Positions 16,028 to 24,973 of a stretch of DNA of 40,555 nucleotides are shown here, one piece after another (position 1 is the first letter of the stretch; each line of letters begins with the position of its first letter). The stretch comes from Chlamydiota bacterium (GTDB lineage Bacteria; Chlamydiota; Chlamydiia; Chlamydiales; Parachlamydiaceae): assembly GCA_013289325.1 (NCBI GenBank), contig JABDAE010000013.1, positions 1 through 40,555 of the forward strand, read 5' to 3'. Below the pieces are notes generated by a model that was given only the letters and a program-made list of their open reading frames with translations, was not told the origin of the DNA and made no database searches. The position numbers were made by a program, and so were the translations under genes.

Positions 16028-17314
16028 ATTGCAAAATTTGCGTTAAGAATACTCGACGTCACTTATGGAGTCGCTAAAGGCTTTTATGAAGATGATTGCT
16101 CTAATAAAGCATCCGCTTTAACGTTTTATACCCTTTTATCTTTAGTCCCAATTGTAGCCATTGCCTTTGGAATTGCAAAAGGCTTTGGCTTTGAAGATAT
16201 ATTCCAAAGTGAACTTTTACAGCGTTTTAGCGACCAACCCGAGATTGGAACAAAACTCATCGACTTTGCTCATGGCATGCTTGAAAACACCAAAAGTGGA
16301 CTCATTGCAGGTGTTGGTGTCATCGTTCTTTTGTGGAGCGTCATTAAACTTGTCTGTACGATTGAAATTTCCTTTAACGCAATATGGAAAATAGAAAAAC
16401 AACGATCATGGGCAAGGCGTATTGCCGACTATACCGCTGTTTTGATATTTTGCCCCATTATATTCATCATAGCAAGTAGCCTGACAGTTTTTTTGTCAAC
16501 CCAACTGGCTGATTTATCCCAATCTGATCAGGTATGGCAACTGCTTAGCCCGTTAATGCTATCTCTTATTCACTTCTTCCCGATTGTTTTATCGTGGATA
16601 CTTTTTACAGCCCTTTATTATGTCATGCCCAATATAAAAGTACCTATTCGTTTTGCCCTGATCGCAGGTCTACTTGCAGCAAGCGCCTTCCAACTTATGC
16701 AATGGGTCTATATTAAATTTGCAATCGGCCTCGCAAGCTACGGGGTGATTTATGGAAGCTTTGCAGCGCTACCCTTATTTCTTCTTTGGTTAAACACAAG
16801 TTGGCTAATTGCCTTAGCAGGTGCAGAAGTTGCCTACCATATTGAAGATTTTGCCCCTGACGCTTTTCCCCATATTGGGATAAGCTATTTTTTAGCTGAG
16901 CGAGTGGGCGCTCTTCTTGTCCTCACATTTGCAGCAAAACGATTTCATGAAAGACACTCTCCTGCAACAATTCATTATTTTGCAGTGCAATCTGGCCTAT
17001 CTGTGACGTCCTTACGGCGTATCGTCTTAAAACTTATCCGCGCAGGGCTCCTCATCGAAGTAACGGGAAATCTTGAACAAAATGGCTACTATCATATCGG
17101 ATTTCCCTTAGAGGCCATCTCCCTTAAACAAATCGAGGACGCTATCAACAGCGATACTAATGCTTTTAAAAAGAGATATCCCGTTTCAAAAATCTCCCCT
17201 ACAATCAAATCGCTAGAGGAGCTCTACAAGACAATGGACGAAGAAACCTTAAGGTTAAAGAGCAACTACTCACTAGATAGAGTCATCTCCTCCCAAGTTC
17301 TAGGACAATTATAA
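16028..17314 (+). CDS. YihY/BrkB-family inner-membrane protein, probable ATT start
   Basis: About 428 residues. The family's N-terminal block is clearly coding well upstream of the first in-frame ATG (16277): VAKGFYEDDCSNKASALTFY followed by TLLSLVPIVAIAFGIAKGFG. Between the in-frame stop (TGA 15965-15967) and 16277 there is no ATG, GTG or TTG in this frame. ATT at 16028 has AAAAGG about 6 nt upstream and gives a family-typical N-terminus (IAKFALRILDVTYG). Several membrane helices follow (LIAGVGVIVLLWSVIKL, YTAVLIFCPIIFIIASSLTV, FALIAGLLAASAFQLMQW, LPLFLLWLNTSWLIALAGAE). The last ~110 residues are a soluble extension with a winged-helix look (FAVQSGLSVTSLRRIVLKLI). Function of YihY proteins is unsettled. 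It heads an operon, 3 bp before the next gene. A frameshift near the 5' end is the alternative. Confidence 0.85.
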   Translation: MAKFALRILDVTYGVAKGFYEDDCSNKASALTFYTLLSLVPIVAIAFGIAKGFGFEDIFQSELLQRFSDQPEIGTKLIDFAHGMLENTKSGLIAGVGVIVLLWSVIKLVCTIEISFNAIWKIEKQRSWARRIADYTAVLIFCPIIFIIASSLTVFLSTQLADLSQSDQVWQLLSPLMLSLIHFFPIVLSWILFTALYYVMPNIKVPIRFALIAGLLAASAFQLMQWVYIKFAIGLASYGVIYGSFAALPLFLLWLNTSWLIALAGAEVAYHIEDFAPDAFPHIGISYFLAERVGALLVLTFAAKRFHERHSPATIHYFAVQSGLSVTSLRRIVLKLIRAGLLIEVTGNLEQNGYYHIGFPLEAISLKQIEDAINSDTNAFKKRYPVSKISPTIKSLEELYKTMDEETLRLKSNYSLDRVISSQVLGQL

Positions 17315-17317
17315 GAA

Positions 17318-18835
17318 ATGGATATCAACCGAGAGCAGTTTTGGGAAGATATCGATAGTGGCGAAGTTCACTTTCAAGATCAGTGGCATTTTGCAATCAA
17401 ATCCAATTTTTTTCCCTCTGAGACTAAAAATGACAATTGCTATACTCAAGAGTTTTACTTTTTCATTCCAAACGCTTTGCAGATAAATGCAGAAACCTAT
17501 ACCAAACAAACATTTTATCTTGATCAAACAACATTAATACGCTACAAAACACCTGAAATTCCCTTCAATACACTTTTGGACTTAAATGACCCTATTTCAC
17601 CGCTTTCACGCATTATTTCTTTATGTGGACAATCTAAAACGGCCGAGCAGCACAAGCTCATTGAAGATGAGTTAAAACTCCTTGCAAATGTATTTAGAAG
17701 TACTTTAAGACAAGAAACAAAACAAATTCAGAATGTTATTTTAGAAAAACCCAAGAGCAAAGCACAAGATATTGCAATTGCCTGCAAAACTTTGGAACTT
17801 TGCAATCACATTCATGCGTTTTTAGAAAAGTACACTAAAGTCAAAGAGATCTTCTTAGCCCCCCAAAATCATTTTCATCTCGATTATATCGATGATTTTC
17901 TTTGGGATATGATCAGTTATTTTTTATCAAAGACTTTAAAGGCGATACGTAACGAGGCAAGGGCCTCATTGCAATCTGCAGATAACTCGCTTACTCAGTT
18001 TCTATTAGCCATCCCTATCTCAAATAAAGACTCCACTATCCAAGAACTTTTAAATCATCCATCGGATTCTCTTTTAGGTGAAAGTCTCTCCTATGAGACA
18101 AACCTATTGCACTCCTATATCTTAGAAGCGTTGCAACTTCATTCAAATAGATATCCAATTGATCAACGCTATCAACATTATCTAAGGGCTTTTTCAGCCG
18201 GAGCTGCCATCTTATTTTATTTAGTCTTATTTGCATGGTTAGGCCATACGTTCGTCTTTAACTCAGCCCCATTCATTGTCCTTGCCGCAGTATTGTATGT
18301 CATTAAAGATAGGCTAAAAGAAACCATAAACGCCTTTTCATTTCAAAAGGTTTCAGCCTTTTTCCAAGACTTTCGCACAGTCATTGGAGAAAAACAAAAA
18401 ATCGGAATGTTGACAGAAGTGACCTCTTTTCTAAATTTAAAGCAGCTGCCAAATGACATAAGAGAGATGCGCGATGCAAAATTTCATTCATTTTTAAGAA
18501 CTTATCAAAGACCTGAGAGCATTTTATTTTACCGAAGAGTCGTCAACATCAAACATTTGCCGAAATTCACCGACAAACGTAAAATGAATCTTAGCGTCAT
18601 TTTTCGCTTGAATTTGCGCTATTTGCTAAGGCAAGCAAGCGAGCCGATCGAAGAGCGCTTATATTTAAATCCAATCACTGAAAATTTAAACCAAGTATTG
18701 CTTCCAAAAGTTTATCACATCAACATCATCATCAAAAACTCTCTCTTAACTGACGCATCAAAAACGCACACCGAATTTAAAAAACTAAGGCTCATCGTCA
18801 ATAAAGATGGCATTTGCCGTATCGAACAAATGTAA
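17318..18835 (+). CDS. Hypothetical two-TM protein, 505 aa
   Basis: No family recognised. A soluble N-terminal part (about residues 1-285) contains helices (KLIEDELKLLANVFRSTLRQ). Two adjacent membrane helices lie at about 290-330 (AFSAGAAILFYLVLFAWLGH and SAPFIVLAAVLYVIKD). A soluble C-terminal part ends in a strand-rich region (VYHINIIIKNSLL, LRLIVNKDGICRIEQM). It starts 3 bp after yihY and its stop overlaps the ribosome site of the AsmA-like gene (TAAGGA), so the three are one operon. That context suggests an envelope role, by inference only. Confidence 0.75.
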   Translation: MDINREQFWEDIDSGEVHFQDQWHFAIKSNFFPSETKNDNCYTQEFYFFIPNALQINAETYTKQTFYLDQTTLIRYKTPEIPFNTLLDLNDPISPLSRIISLCGQSKTAEQHKLIEDELKLLANVFRSTLRQETKQIQNVILEKPKSKAQDIAIACKTLELCNHIHAFLEKYTKVKEIFLAPQNHFHLDYIDDFLWDMISYFLSKTLKAIRNEARASLQSADNSLTQFLLAIPISNKDSTIQELLNHPSDSLLGESLSYETNLLHSYILEALQLHSNRYPIDQRYQHYLRAFSAGAAILFYLVLFAWLGHTFVFNSAPFIVLAAVLYVIKDRLKETINAFSFQKVSAFFQDFRTVIGEKQKIGMLTEVTSFLNLKQLPNDIREMRDAKFHSFLRTYQRPESILFYRRVVNIKHLPKFTDKRKMNLSVIFRLNLRYLLRQASEPIEERLYLNPITENLNQVLLPKVYHINIIIKNSLLTDASKTHTEFKKLRLIVNKDGICRIEQM

Positions 18836-18846
18836 GGATTATAGTC

Positions 18847-21800
18847 ATGAAAAAATCAGAACAATCTAAGGCAAATGCCATTGCAAATAAACGTCAAGGC
18901 TTTAGGCGTTTTTTTTCTATATGTATTAAGTGCTTATTGATGGTTGTGGTTTTTATCTTTCTTCTACTTGCAATACTTCCTTCCCTTCTTTCCATCTCAT
19001 CGATTAATCAAGCGCTTATCAGCGCAATAAACCACAAAATTCCAGGAAAATTTGCATTGCAAGATCTTCATTTGAGTTGGGTAGGCGCTCAGCATATCCA
19101 AGCACTTACGCTAAAAGATGCGCAAGGTGAAGAGATTGCACTTTTGCGCGAGGCTAAAGTCAACGCCTCACTTTTTCGCATTATTTTTGCGCCTCGCTCT
19201 ATTGATGATGCAAAAATACTTCTTACGAATGTCAAAATTGAAAAAGATCTTTTAAATAATGGGGCCACTAATATTGAAAAAGCCCTTAATATCAATTGCT
19301 GTGATACCAAAAACAACTCCTCCAACGTCCCCAAAGTAAAGATTATCATTGATGACATCGAAGCCATCTATCAAAAAGGGGCAAATGAATTTCCCTTAAG
19401 ATTTAAGGCAAACGGCACGACGTCTCAAAAGACTTCCCCAAAAGGTGAAATCAGCAAGGGGGAAATCGGCACATTTAAAATCGAAGCTTTTATTGGACAA
19501 CTTCTTTCCAGTCGACTATTTACTGGATCATTAAACCTAAAAGAGATCTTACAAGTTAAAAATGAGCAGTTTAAAGTTAATGCTGATATCGCTAATTTCC
19601 CTATCGCTTTACTTAAAAGTACGATTTTTTTTGAAAATTCTGCTCAACAAAAAGTGTTGCAAGAACTTCTTGGAAAAAAGCTAAACATCAACATACAGCG
19701 AGCAAGCTCTGTTAATTCATTGCTCTTTAAACTATCCTCTGAGACTTTTTCGTCCACTGCCGAGCTGATCATCGATTCTAATATGGTACTCTCTTTTACC
19801 CAAGACTCGCATCTTACCCTCACACCTGCCCTTTTTAATCGTATTAAAGACACTCTTCAAATCGATAATCCAATCAGTTTAGCCTCACCAACGCAGTTTA
19901 ACGTGTTTTGCCATTGTGATTATCCTTTAAATATAAACCAGATCAAAGAAGGCTTTCCCTTCCAACTGAAAGCTTTATTGCAATTTGAAGGTGCAACCTT
20001 TATCAATCACCCCCAGCTTAAGAAATTTTCCATTCAGAAGATAAGTGCAAGTTTCAATACGCATGCAAATGAAAAGGGCGGTAAATTTCTCATGCAGGCA
20101 TTTGCAAGGCAAGATGGGCGCCCTTTCACAATAGAACTTGAGTCCCCATTTAAAATATTAAATTCCATTGATGAAACAATCAAAGCATTTAAGAAAACTT
20201 TAAATGTAAAATTGAGTGTAAGCGGGGCTCCAATTGATCTTATCGATGATGTGACGAAAATGGGAGGGAAACTTAAAGAGGAGTTTGGCAATACTGCAGA
20301 TCTTGCCATCACTTTAAATAATGGGGGACAAAAAATCTACGGTACGATGGATTGGAATTCGGAAGGTTTAACGCTAAATCCCCTGTCATTTACAATTGAC
20401 CACTGGCGCTTACAAGGGAACTTGGGTGCAAAAGATCATTTGCAATCAAGCGGCACTTTAACAGCTTCCCACATTAAAGCTAAAAATAGCGCGCCCTCAT
20501 TAGAGCATCTCAACATCGACTGGGATGTGGATACAAAGCAAGCGCTTCTAAATATCCATTTAAGTACTGATGTGAAAATCGATACGCTTGCGCTTGGAAA
20601 AATAAAGGCCATTTTTAAACTAAGCGATTGGAAAGACAATAATGGCATTAACTTCAATCGCTTGAAAGTACAAACCTATGCTAAATTGCATCACTTTCCA
20701 AGCCAAATGCTCAATATTTTCTTAAATAGGCAAGATCTTTTACCCCTGATTGGAGACGCAATTGATCTCACAGCCTCCATGCAGTATTCTATGCAAAACA
20801 ATAGAGGCGATCTTAATTGCGACATCGCTTCTACAAATGTAAATGGTAGTATCTCTTTTATCTATAGCGATGCAATTTTAGCGCTTTTGAAAGAGCCTAA
20901 GTCTTCTCACCTAAAATGGCAGCTAACACCTGAAGGATACAAAGTCTTAAGAAAATTAAAAGCAGATGTTGCCTATGAGAAAATTAATTTAAATGAGGAA
21001 TTTAATTTACTTGAGCCGGCCTTATTTATTGCCACTTTCAACGATTTGAGTCTCCCGATTTCCTCTTCTACTTTTAAAGCCTCATTTGAAAAAGCAGTGT
21101 TCGACGTTTCTTTAAACTGTGAAAACTTAAGTGGAATGAGCCTATCGACTTCACAAAAAATCTTTTTTAAAGAGATTAAAACCCATATCGCAAGTAAAAA
21201 CTTAAAAAACACCATTACTTTTACAACAGAAGGCAAAGGATCGACAGGAGATGGCATCCCGACAGAGTGGCAAATGAGCGGATCTTTTCAAAATGCTTTT
21301 ACAGAGGATCTTAAACTCAATCAAAAAGACATAATCGCATCCGTTGATGGGACTCTTAAAACACTTCCCATTGGACCTATTTGCCAATTGGGGTGCGTCT
21401 ATCCACAAACCAGGCATCAGATTGAAGCAATTATAGGTCCGTCGGTAGATGCGGGATTCAAGGCAAAATTAAGTCAGCAAAATGGAATGCTTTACCTCGA
21501 TTTAAAAGGGAAAAATGCCCATCTTCTCATCGATGGGACTTTAAATAATGGAATATTTTCACTTAACCAAGATCTTTTAGCAAAATTAATAGTGACGCCT
21601 GAGCTGTCTGATTATGTTTTAGAGGGTATTATTCCAATTTTTGATGGGATGATAAGCGCTGATGACCCTCTTTCCATGCACATTTCCGCCCAAGGATTTT
21701 CCTTGTCCCTGGACAACCCCACTTTGGCTAAGTTAACAATAAGCAAGGCAGAACTCAATTTAAAAAAAATACGTTTTTCCCCACAATCTGAGCTTGCAAA

Positions 21801-22383
21801 AGTGCTAAGCCTCCTTGTCAATTCCTCTAAAGATCCTATTGTCGTCGCGACAACTCCCATATATTTATCGATAAAAGAGGGTATTGTAGAAATCAAAAGA
21901 GTTGATCTTTTGATTAATGACCGATTTCCGATTGCAGCCTGGGGCAATGTTAATCTCAATGATGACGATGTCGATATGATTATTGGAGTTGCCGGAGCCT
22001 CCATTGCACAAGCCTTTAAAGTGTCTAATATCCCTAATCGATATATGCTTCAAATTCCATTTAAAGGAACTTTAAAACGCGTAGCTATTGACAAAACAAA
22101 AGCTGCCGCACGCCTAAGCGCTCTTGTGGCTCAGGCACAAGGGGGGCCTCAAGGACTTGTTTTAGGTACCTTTTTACATATCGCAAGCGGCGGCTTAAAT
22201 GAAAAGGAGCCACCACCGCCTAGTACCACAGATCTGCCATGGAAAACGCTATTGGAAGATAAACAAAGACAAGAAGACGCTGCCGAAGAAATTGCAAAAG
22301 ACGTTGGAGGCGAAACTACCAAGGACACTGTTCACCAATTGAAAAAAGGGGCTTCTGACCTATTTAAGAAGCTTTTGCATTAA
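18847..22383 (+). CDS. Large AsmA/YhdP-like envelope protein
   Basis: About 1178 residues from ATG 18847, which has AAGGAT upstream overlapping the preceding stop; an ATG 11 codons earlier lies inside the previous gene. One N-terminal membrane helix (residues ~18-45, CLLMVVVFIFLLLAILPSLL) is followed by SINQALISAINHKIPGKFAL and a very long strand-rich body. This is the plan of AsmA-like proteins, which form periplasmic beta-grooves that move lipids between membranes. The C-terminal ~80 residues (GGPQGLVLGTFLHIASGGLN) resemble the amphipathic end of such proteins. Internal sequence is diverged, so the subfamily (AsmA, YhdP, TamB) is open. It ends the yihY operon at a clear terminator. Confidence 0.75.
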   Translation: MKKSEQSKANAIANKRQGFRRFFSICIKCLLMVVVFIFLLLAILPSLLSISSINQALISAINHKIPGKFALQDLHLSWVGAQHIQALTLKDAQGEEIALLREAKVNASLFRIIFAPRSIDDAKILLTNVKIEKDLLNNGATNIEKALNINCCDTKNNSSNVPKVKIIIDDIEAIYQKGANEFPLRFKANGTTSQKTSPKGEISKGEIGTFKIEAFIGQLLSSRLFTGSLNLKEILQVKNEQFKVNADIANFPIALLKSTIFFENSAQQKVLQELLGKKLNINIQRASSVNSLLFKLSSETFSSTAELIIDSNMVLSFTQDSHLTLTPALFNRIKDTLQIDNPISLASPTQFNVFCHCDYPLNINQIKEGFPFQLKALLQFEGATFINHPQLKKFSIQKISASFNTHANEKGGKFLMQAFARQDGRPFTIELESPFKILNSIDETIKAFKKTLNVKLSVSGAPIDLIDDVTKMGGKLKEEFGNTADLAITLNNGGQKIYGTMDWNSEGLTLNPLSFTIDHWRLQGNLGAKDHLQSSGTLTASHIKAKNSAPSLEHLNIDWDVDTKQALLNIHLSTDVKIDTLALGKIKAIFKLSDWKDNNGINFNRLKVQTYAKLHHFPSQMLNIFLNRQDLLPLIGDAIDLTASMQYSMQNNRGDLNCDIASTNVNGSISFIYSDAILALLKEPKSSHLKWQLTPEGYKVLRKLKADVAYEKINLNEEFNLLEPALFIATFNDLSLPISSSTFKASFEKAVFDVSLNCENLSGMSLSTSQKIFFKEIKTHIASKNLKNTITFTTEGKGSTGDGIPTEWQMSGSFQNAFTEDLKLNQKDIIASVDGTLKTLPIGPICQLGCVYPQTRHQIEAIIGPSVDAGFKAKLSQQNGMLYLDLKGKNAHLLIDGTLNNGIFSLNQDLLAKLIVTPELSDYVLEGIIPIFDGMISADDPLSMHISAQGFSLSLDNPTLAKLTISKAELNLKKIRFSPQSELAKVLSLLVNSSKDPIVVATTPIYLSIKEGIVEIKRVDLLINDRFPIAAWGNVNLNDDDVDMIIGVAGASIAQAFKVSNIPNRYMLQIPFKGTLKRVAIDKTKAAARLSALVAQAQGGPQGLVLGTFLHIASGGLNEKEPPPPSTTDLPWKTLLEDKQRQEDAAEEIAKDVGGETTKDTVHQLKKGASDLFKKLLH

Positions 22384-22409
22384 CTCGTTGTTTACGAGTT
22401 ATTTTCTTT
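22382..22409 (+). terminator. Intrinsic terminator of the yihY-asmA operon
   Basis: A 7-bp stem AACTCGT / ACGAGTT with a TGTTT loop starts inside the stop codon and is followed by ATTTTCTTT. It is a normal Rho-independent layout, though the stem is short. Confidence 0.7.
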
Positions 22410-22430
22410 AGGATGATACAAGATCTTGAC

Positions 22431-22481
22431 TTATACCGAACGTATTTCAAAATTTGGATTTTTGAAATACGTTCGGTATAA
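22431..22481. repeat. Perfect 22-bp inverted repeat hairpin
   Basis: Arms 22431-22452 (starting TTATACCGAACGTATTTC) and 22460-22481 are exact complements around a 7-nt loop, TTTGGAT. It follows the terminator at 22382 and opens the glycosyltransferase island. The rest of 22482-22585 holds TTGACA (22487) and a small palindrome CATCCTATAATAGGATG (22531-22547) with a TATAAT, a possible promoter for the gene at 22586. The hairpin may be a second terminator or a small mobile repeat. Confidence 0.8.
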
Positions 22482-22585
22482 ATAAATTGACACATAAGTC
22501 TGCTTTCTTGCAGAATGTTTTCGAGCATTGCATCCTATAATAGGATGGCTTATGCCTACTACATAATTTAGGTATATATATAAAA

Positions 22586-23584
22586 ATGAAACTACATTTA
22601 ATATTAGCACTACTCATCTCTTATTACTTATCTAACCCTATTTTTGGTAAAGAAAATAACCAGGCTCCCGTTGTGAATATTCTCGCAACTGACAATGGTG
22701 TGGGAATGTCAAGAGACATGCGCATTCTTGAGACTGAATTAGTAGAAATGGGTTATCAGGTCAATCTCATAAGTACAGCTCCACATAGCAAAGGTTATCC
22801 TCAAGAGATCCCAAAAGCTGAATATAACATCTTCATCGAACATACGTATTCCTCTCTTTTTAAATACGCAAAAAAAAATTATTTTATCCCCAATCCAGAA
22901 TGGTATTTATCACATTGGACTATTCTTTCTGGGATTGATTTAGTCTTATGCCGCACCAAAGAGGTACAAAGAATATTTAACATTTTTAATGTGAAGACAC
23001 ACTACATCGCTTTCACGTCATTAGATCGCTTTAATCCGGCCATAGAAAAAGATTTCGGTAAAATATTACACTTAAAAGGAAAAAGCATTGCAAAAGGGAC
23101 ATCAACTATTATAGATCTTTGGAAAACCTGCTATTATTTTCCCACCCTTGATCTCGTTGGACATGATTTTGTAGGCCCTGTTTGCGCTAATATTCACTAC
23201 TATAGTAACTACCTTACCGAAAAAGCATTACTCAACTTGACTAATCAATGTGGTATTCATCTTTGCCCGAGCGAAACAGAGGGCTTTGGGCATTATATCA
23301 TGGAAGCAATGAGCGCAAGCGCTGTTGTCGTAACAACAGATGCCCCCCCCATGAATGAATTCATTAAGGATAAAAGATGTCTAGTTCAATATCATAAGAA
23401 ATCGCGAACAAATCTTGCGACATGCTATTATGTAGATCCATTAGAATTGCAGTTAACAATCACTACGCTATTAGATCTACCAGATGAAGAATTGCAAAAA
23501 ATTGGTGAGCTCAACCGCGCAAATTATCTCTATTTCCAGAACTTTTTCAAAACAGAAATGAAAATTCTTTTTAAAAGAAACTAA
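22586..23584 (+). CDS. Exported-type glycosyltransferase, GT-B fold (GT4-like)
   Basis: 332 residues. Residues 1-21 look like a Sec signal peptide (MKLHLILALLISYYLSNPIF then G). The C-terminal domain has the GT4-type nucleotide-sugar site CPSETEGFGHYIMEAMSASA (about 227-246) with the E-x7-E pair (Glu232, Glu240), then VVVTTDAPPMNEFI. The N-terminal half (VVNILATDNGVGMSRDMRIL) is shared with its neighbour. The sugar donor and acceptor cannot be told. The next gene, 3 bp downstream, is a close paralog (same motifs in the same order), so a tandem duplication. A transferase with a signal peptide is unusual, because activated sugars are normally cytoplasmic. It is the first gene of the island. Confidence 0.8.
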   Translation: MKLHLILALLISYYLSNPIFGKENNQAPVVNILATDNGVGMSRDMRILETELVEMGYQVNLISTAPHSKGYPQEIPKAEYNIFIEHTYSSLFKYAKKNYFIPNPEWYLSHWTILSGIDLVLCRTKEVQRIFNIFNVKTHYIAFTSLDRFNPAIEKDFGKILHLKGKSIAKGTSTIIDLWKTCYYFPTLDLVGHDFVGPVCANIHYYSNYLTEKALLNLTNQCGIHLCPSETEGFGHYIMEAMSASAVVVTTDAPPMNEFIKDKRCLVQYHKKSRTNLATCYYVDPLELQLTITTLLDLPDEELQKIGELNRANYLYFQNFFKTEMKILFKRN

Positions 23585-23587
23585 TAC

Positions 23588-24913
23588 ATGACCATGATTT
23601 GGCAAAATTTATCCCGTTCCCAATTTTTCAAGATGTACGCATCTTTATTAGACTTCTTTCGAAACTCCATTTGGTCGCTAAAATTGTGCTTTTTGGCATC
23701 TTTGCTGCAAAATTTTTCAACCAGGTGTGTACACATGCTTTCAAAATTTTGCAACAAATCTGCACAAAAATCCCAAATTTTATCAACCAAAGCGAGTTTC
23801 AAAAGAAGTCTGTTGATTTGCCTTTTTTTAGGGTTTCCTTATGAAACGTCGTGCAAATCAACTGTTGTGAACATCATTGCAGACGATAACGGAGTGGGGT
23901 TATCGCGCGACATGCGCATCCTTGAAAAAGAGTTACAAGAGATGGGTTACTCTGTAAATCTTATTAAAGCATCTTCAGATATAAGTAAACTTCCTGTTAG
24001 CATTCCTAAAGCTCAATATAACATTTTCATTGAACATAACTTCCCCTCCCTTTTCAAATACGCAAAGAAAAACTATTTTCTCCCTAATCCAGAATGGTAT
24101 CTTTCAAAGCTGAGCACACTTTCTGGTATTGACTTAATTTTATGTCGCACAAAAGAAGTTCAAAGAATTTTTTCAGCTTTTGACGTCAACACCTATTACA
24201 TGGGATTTACCTCACTCGATAGATTGGATAGCACAATCGATAAGGAATACGATAAAATCTTACATCTACAAGGAAAAAGCATTTCAAAAGGCACCTCTAA
24301 GGTCATCTTTACTTGGAAACATAATATAGACAATCCCATGCTGCATCTGGTTGGAGAGAATATATCCCCATCCACTTCTGCATCCTCTTATGCAAATATT
24401 CATTATTATCCAAAGCGCCTTTCAGAAAAAGAATTAATTCACCTGACAAATTCTTGCGGCATTCACCTTTGTCCAAGTGAAACAGAAGGTTTTGGCCATT
24501 ATATCGTGGAAGCAATGAGCGCCTCTGCCGTTGTCGTGACAACAGATGCGCCCCCGATGAACGAGTTTATTACAGATCAAAGGTGTTTAGTCAAATACTA
24601 TAAAACAAAAATACAAAACCTTGCCACGACTTATCACGCCGACCCTCTCGATCTTCAAAGAGTTCTTGAAAACCTATTGCAACTCCCAAAATCAGAACTT
24701 GAAGAGATCGGCAGACAAAACAGAAGAAACTATCTTGTTAGAAAAGATGCTTTTGAAAAGCAAATTAGAGCTCTTTTTGACCCAACAGCACCCCCTCTGC
24801 AATATGGCGAACGGATAAAAAGTGAGGGCAATCCTAAAGACGACAGCAAAAAAACTTCTTCAAAAAAACCCTTAAATAAACTAAATGGGATCTTTAAGAA
24901 ATTTTCAGGATAA
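23588..24913 (+). CDS. Second GT4-like glycosyltransferase, 5' end built from a palindromic element
   Basis: 441 residues as read from ATG 23588. From VVNIIADDNGVGLSRDMRIL onward it aligns with the gene before it, including LCPSETEGFGHYIVEAMSAS and VVVTTDAPPMNEFI with the E-x7-E pair. The C-terminus adds a Lys/Ser-rich tail (DDSKKTSSKKPLNK). The first ~80 residues have no counterpart: codons from about residue 21 to 75 are encoded by the 162-bp palindrome at 23650-23811. A signal-like segment, LLICLFLGFPYETSCKS, begins right after the palindrome, at the place of the neighbour's signal peptide. The ancestral start was probably there. Which start is used now is unclear; the ribosome site before 23588 is weak. 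Internal ATGs at 23633 and 23735 are possible. Confidence 0.75.
   Translation: MTMIWQNLSRSQFFKMYASLLDFFRNSIWSLKLCFLASLLQNFSTRCVHMLSKFCNKSAQKSQILSTKASFKRSLLICLFLGFPYETSCKSTVVNIIADDNGVGLSRDMRILEKELQEMGYSVNLIKASSDISKLPVSIPKAQYNIFIEHNFPSLFKYAKKNYFLPNPEWYLSKLSTLSGIDLILCRTKEVQRIFSAFDVNTYYMGFTSLDRLDSTIDKEYDKILHLQGKSISKGTSKVIFTWKHNIDNPMLHLVGENISPSTSASSYANIHYYPKRLSEKELIHLTNSCGIHLCPSETEGFGHYIVEAMSASAVVVTTDAPPMNEFITDQRCLVKYYKTKIQNLATTYHADPLDLQRVLENLLQLPKSELEEIGRQNRRNYLVRKDAFEKQIRALFDPTAPPLQYGERIKSEGNPKDDSKKTSSKKPLNKLNGIFKKFSG
23650..23811. repeat. 162-bp palindromic element, family B, at the 5' end of a coding gene
   Basis: The stretch is an imperfect inverted repeat centred exactly at 23730/23731 on GTGTAC. 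Outer arms: AGACTTCTTTCGAAACTC (from 23650) against the complement of GAGTTTCAAAAGAAGTCT (to 23811). Inner arms: GCAAAATTTT and AAAATTTTGC. Similarity stops abruptly at both ends. No clear target duplication is seen. It has no shared ends with family A. Its length is a multiple of three and at least three of its reading frames are open. Confidence 0.8.
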
Positions 24914-24973
24914 GTTACACTATACCTAAACCATCTCAAATATTGGTTTATGTATACACAAAGGAGTCATGTA

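Noticed and set aside
23581-23844. 73-aa minus and 81-aa plus ORFs over the 5' end of the second GT4 gene
   Set aside because: They mirror each other because of the 162-bp palindrome; neither has support beyond being open.
22586-24913. Frameshifted halves of one glycosyltransferase
   Set aside because: Both genes contain the full set of conserved blocks in order, so they are tandem paralogs, not pieces of one gene.
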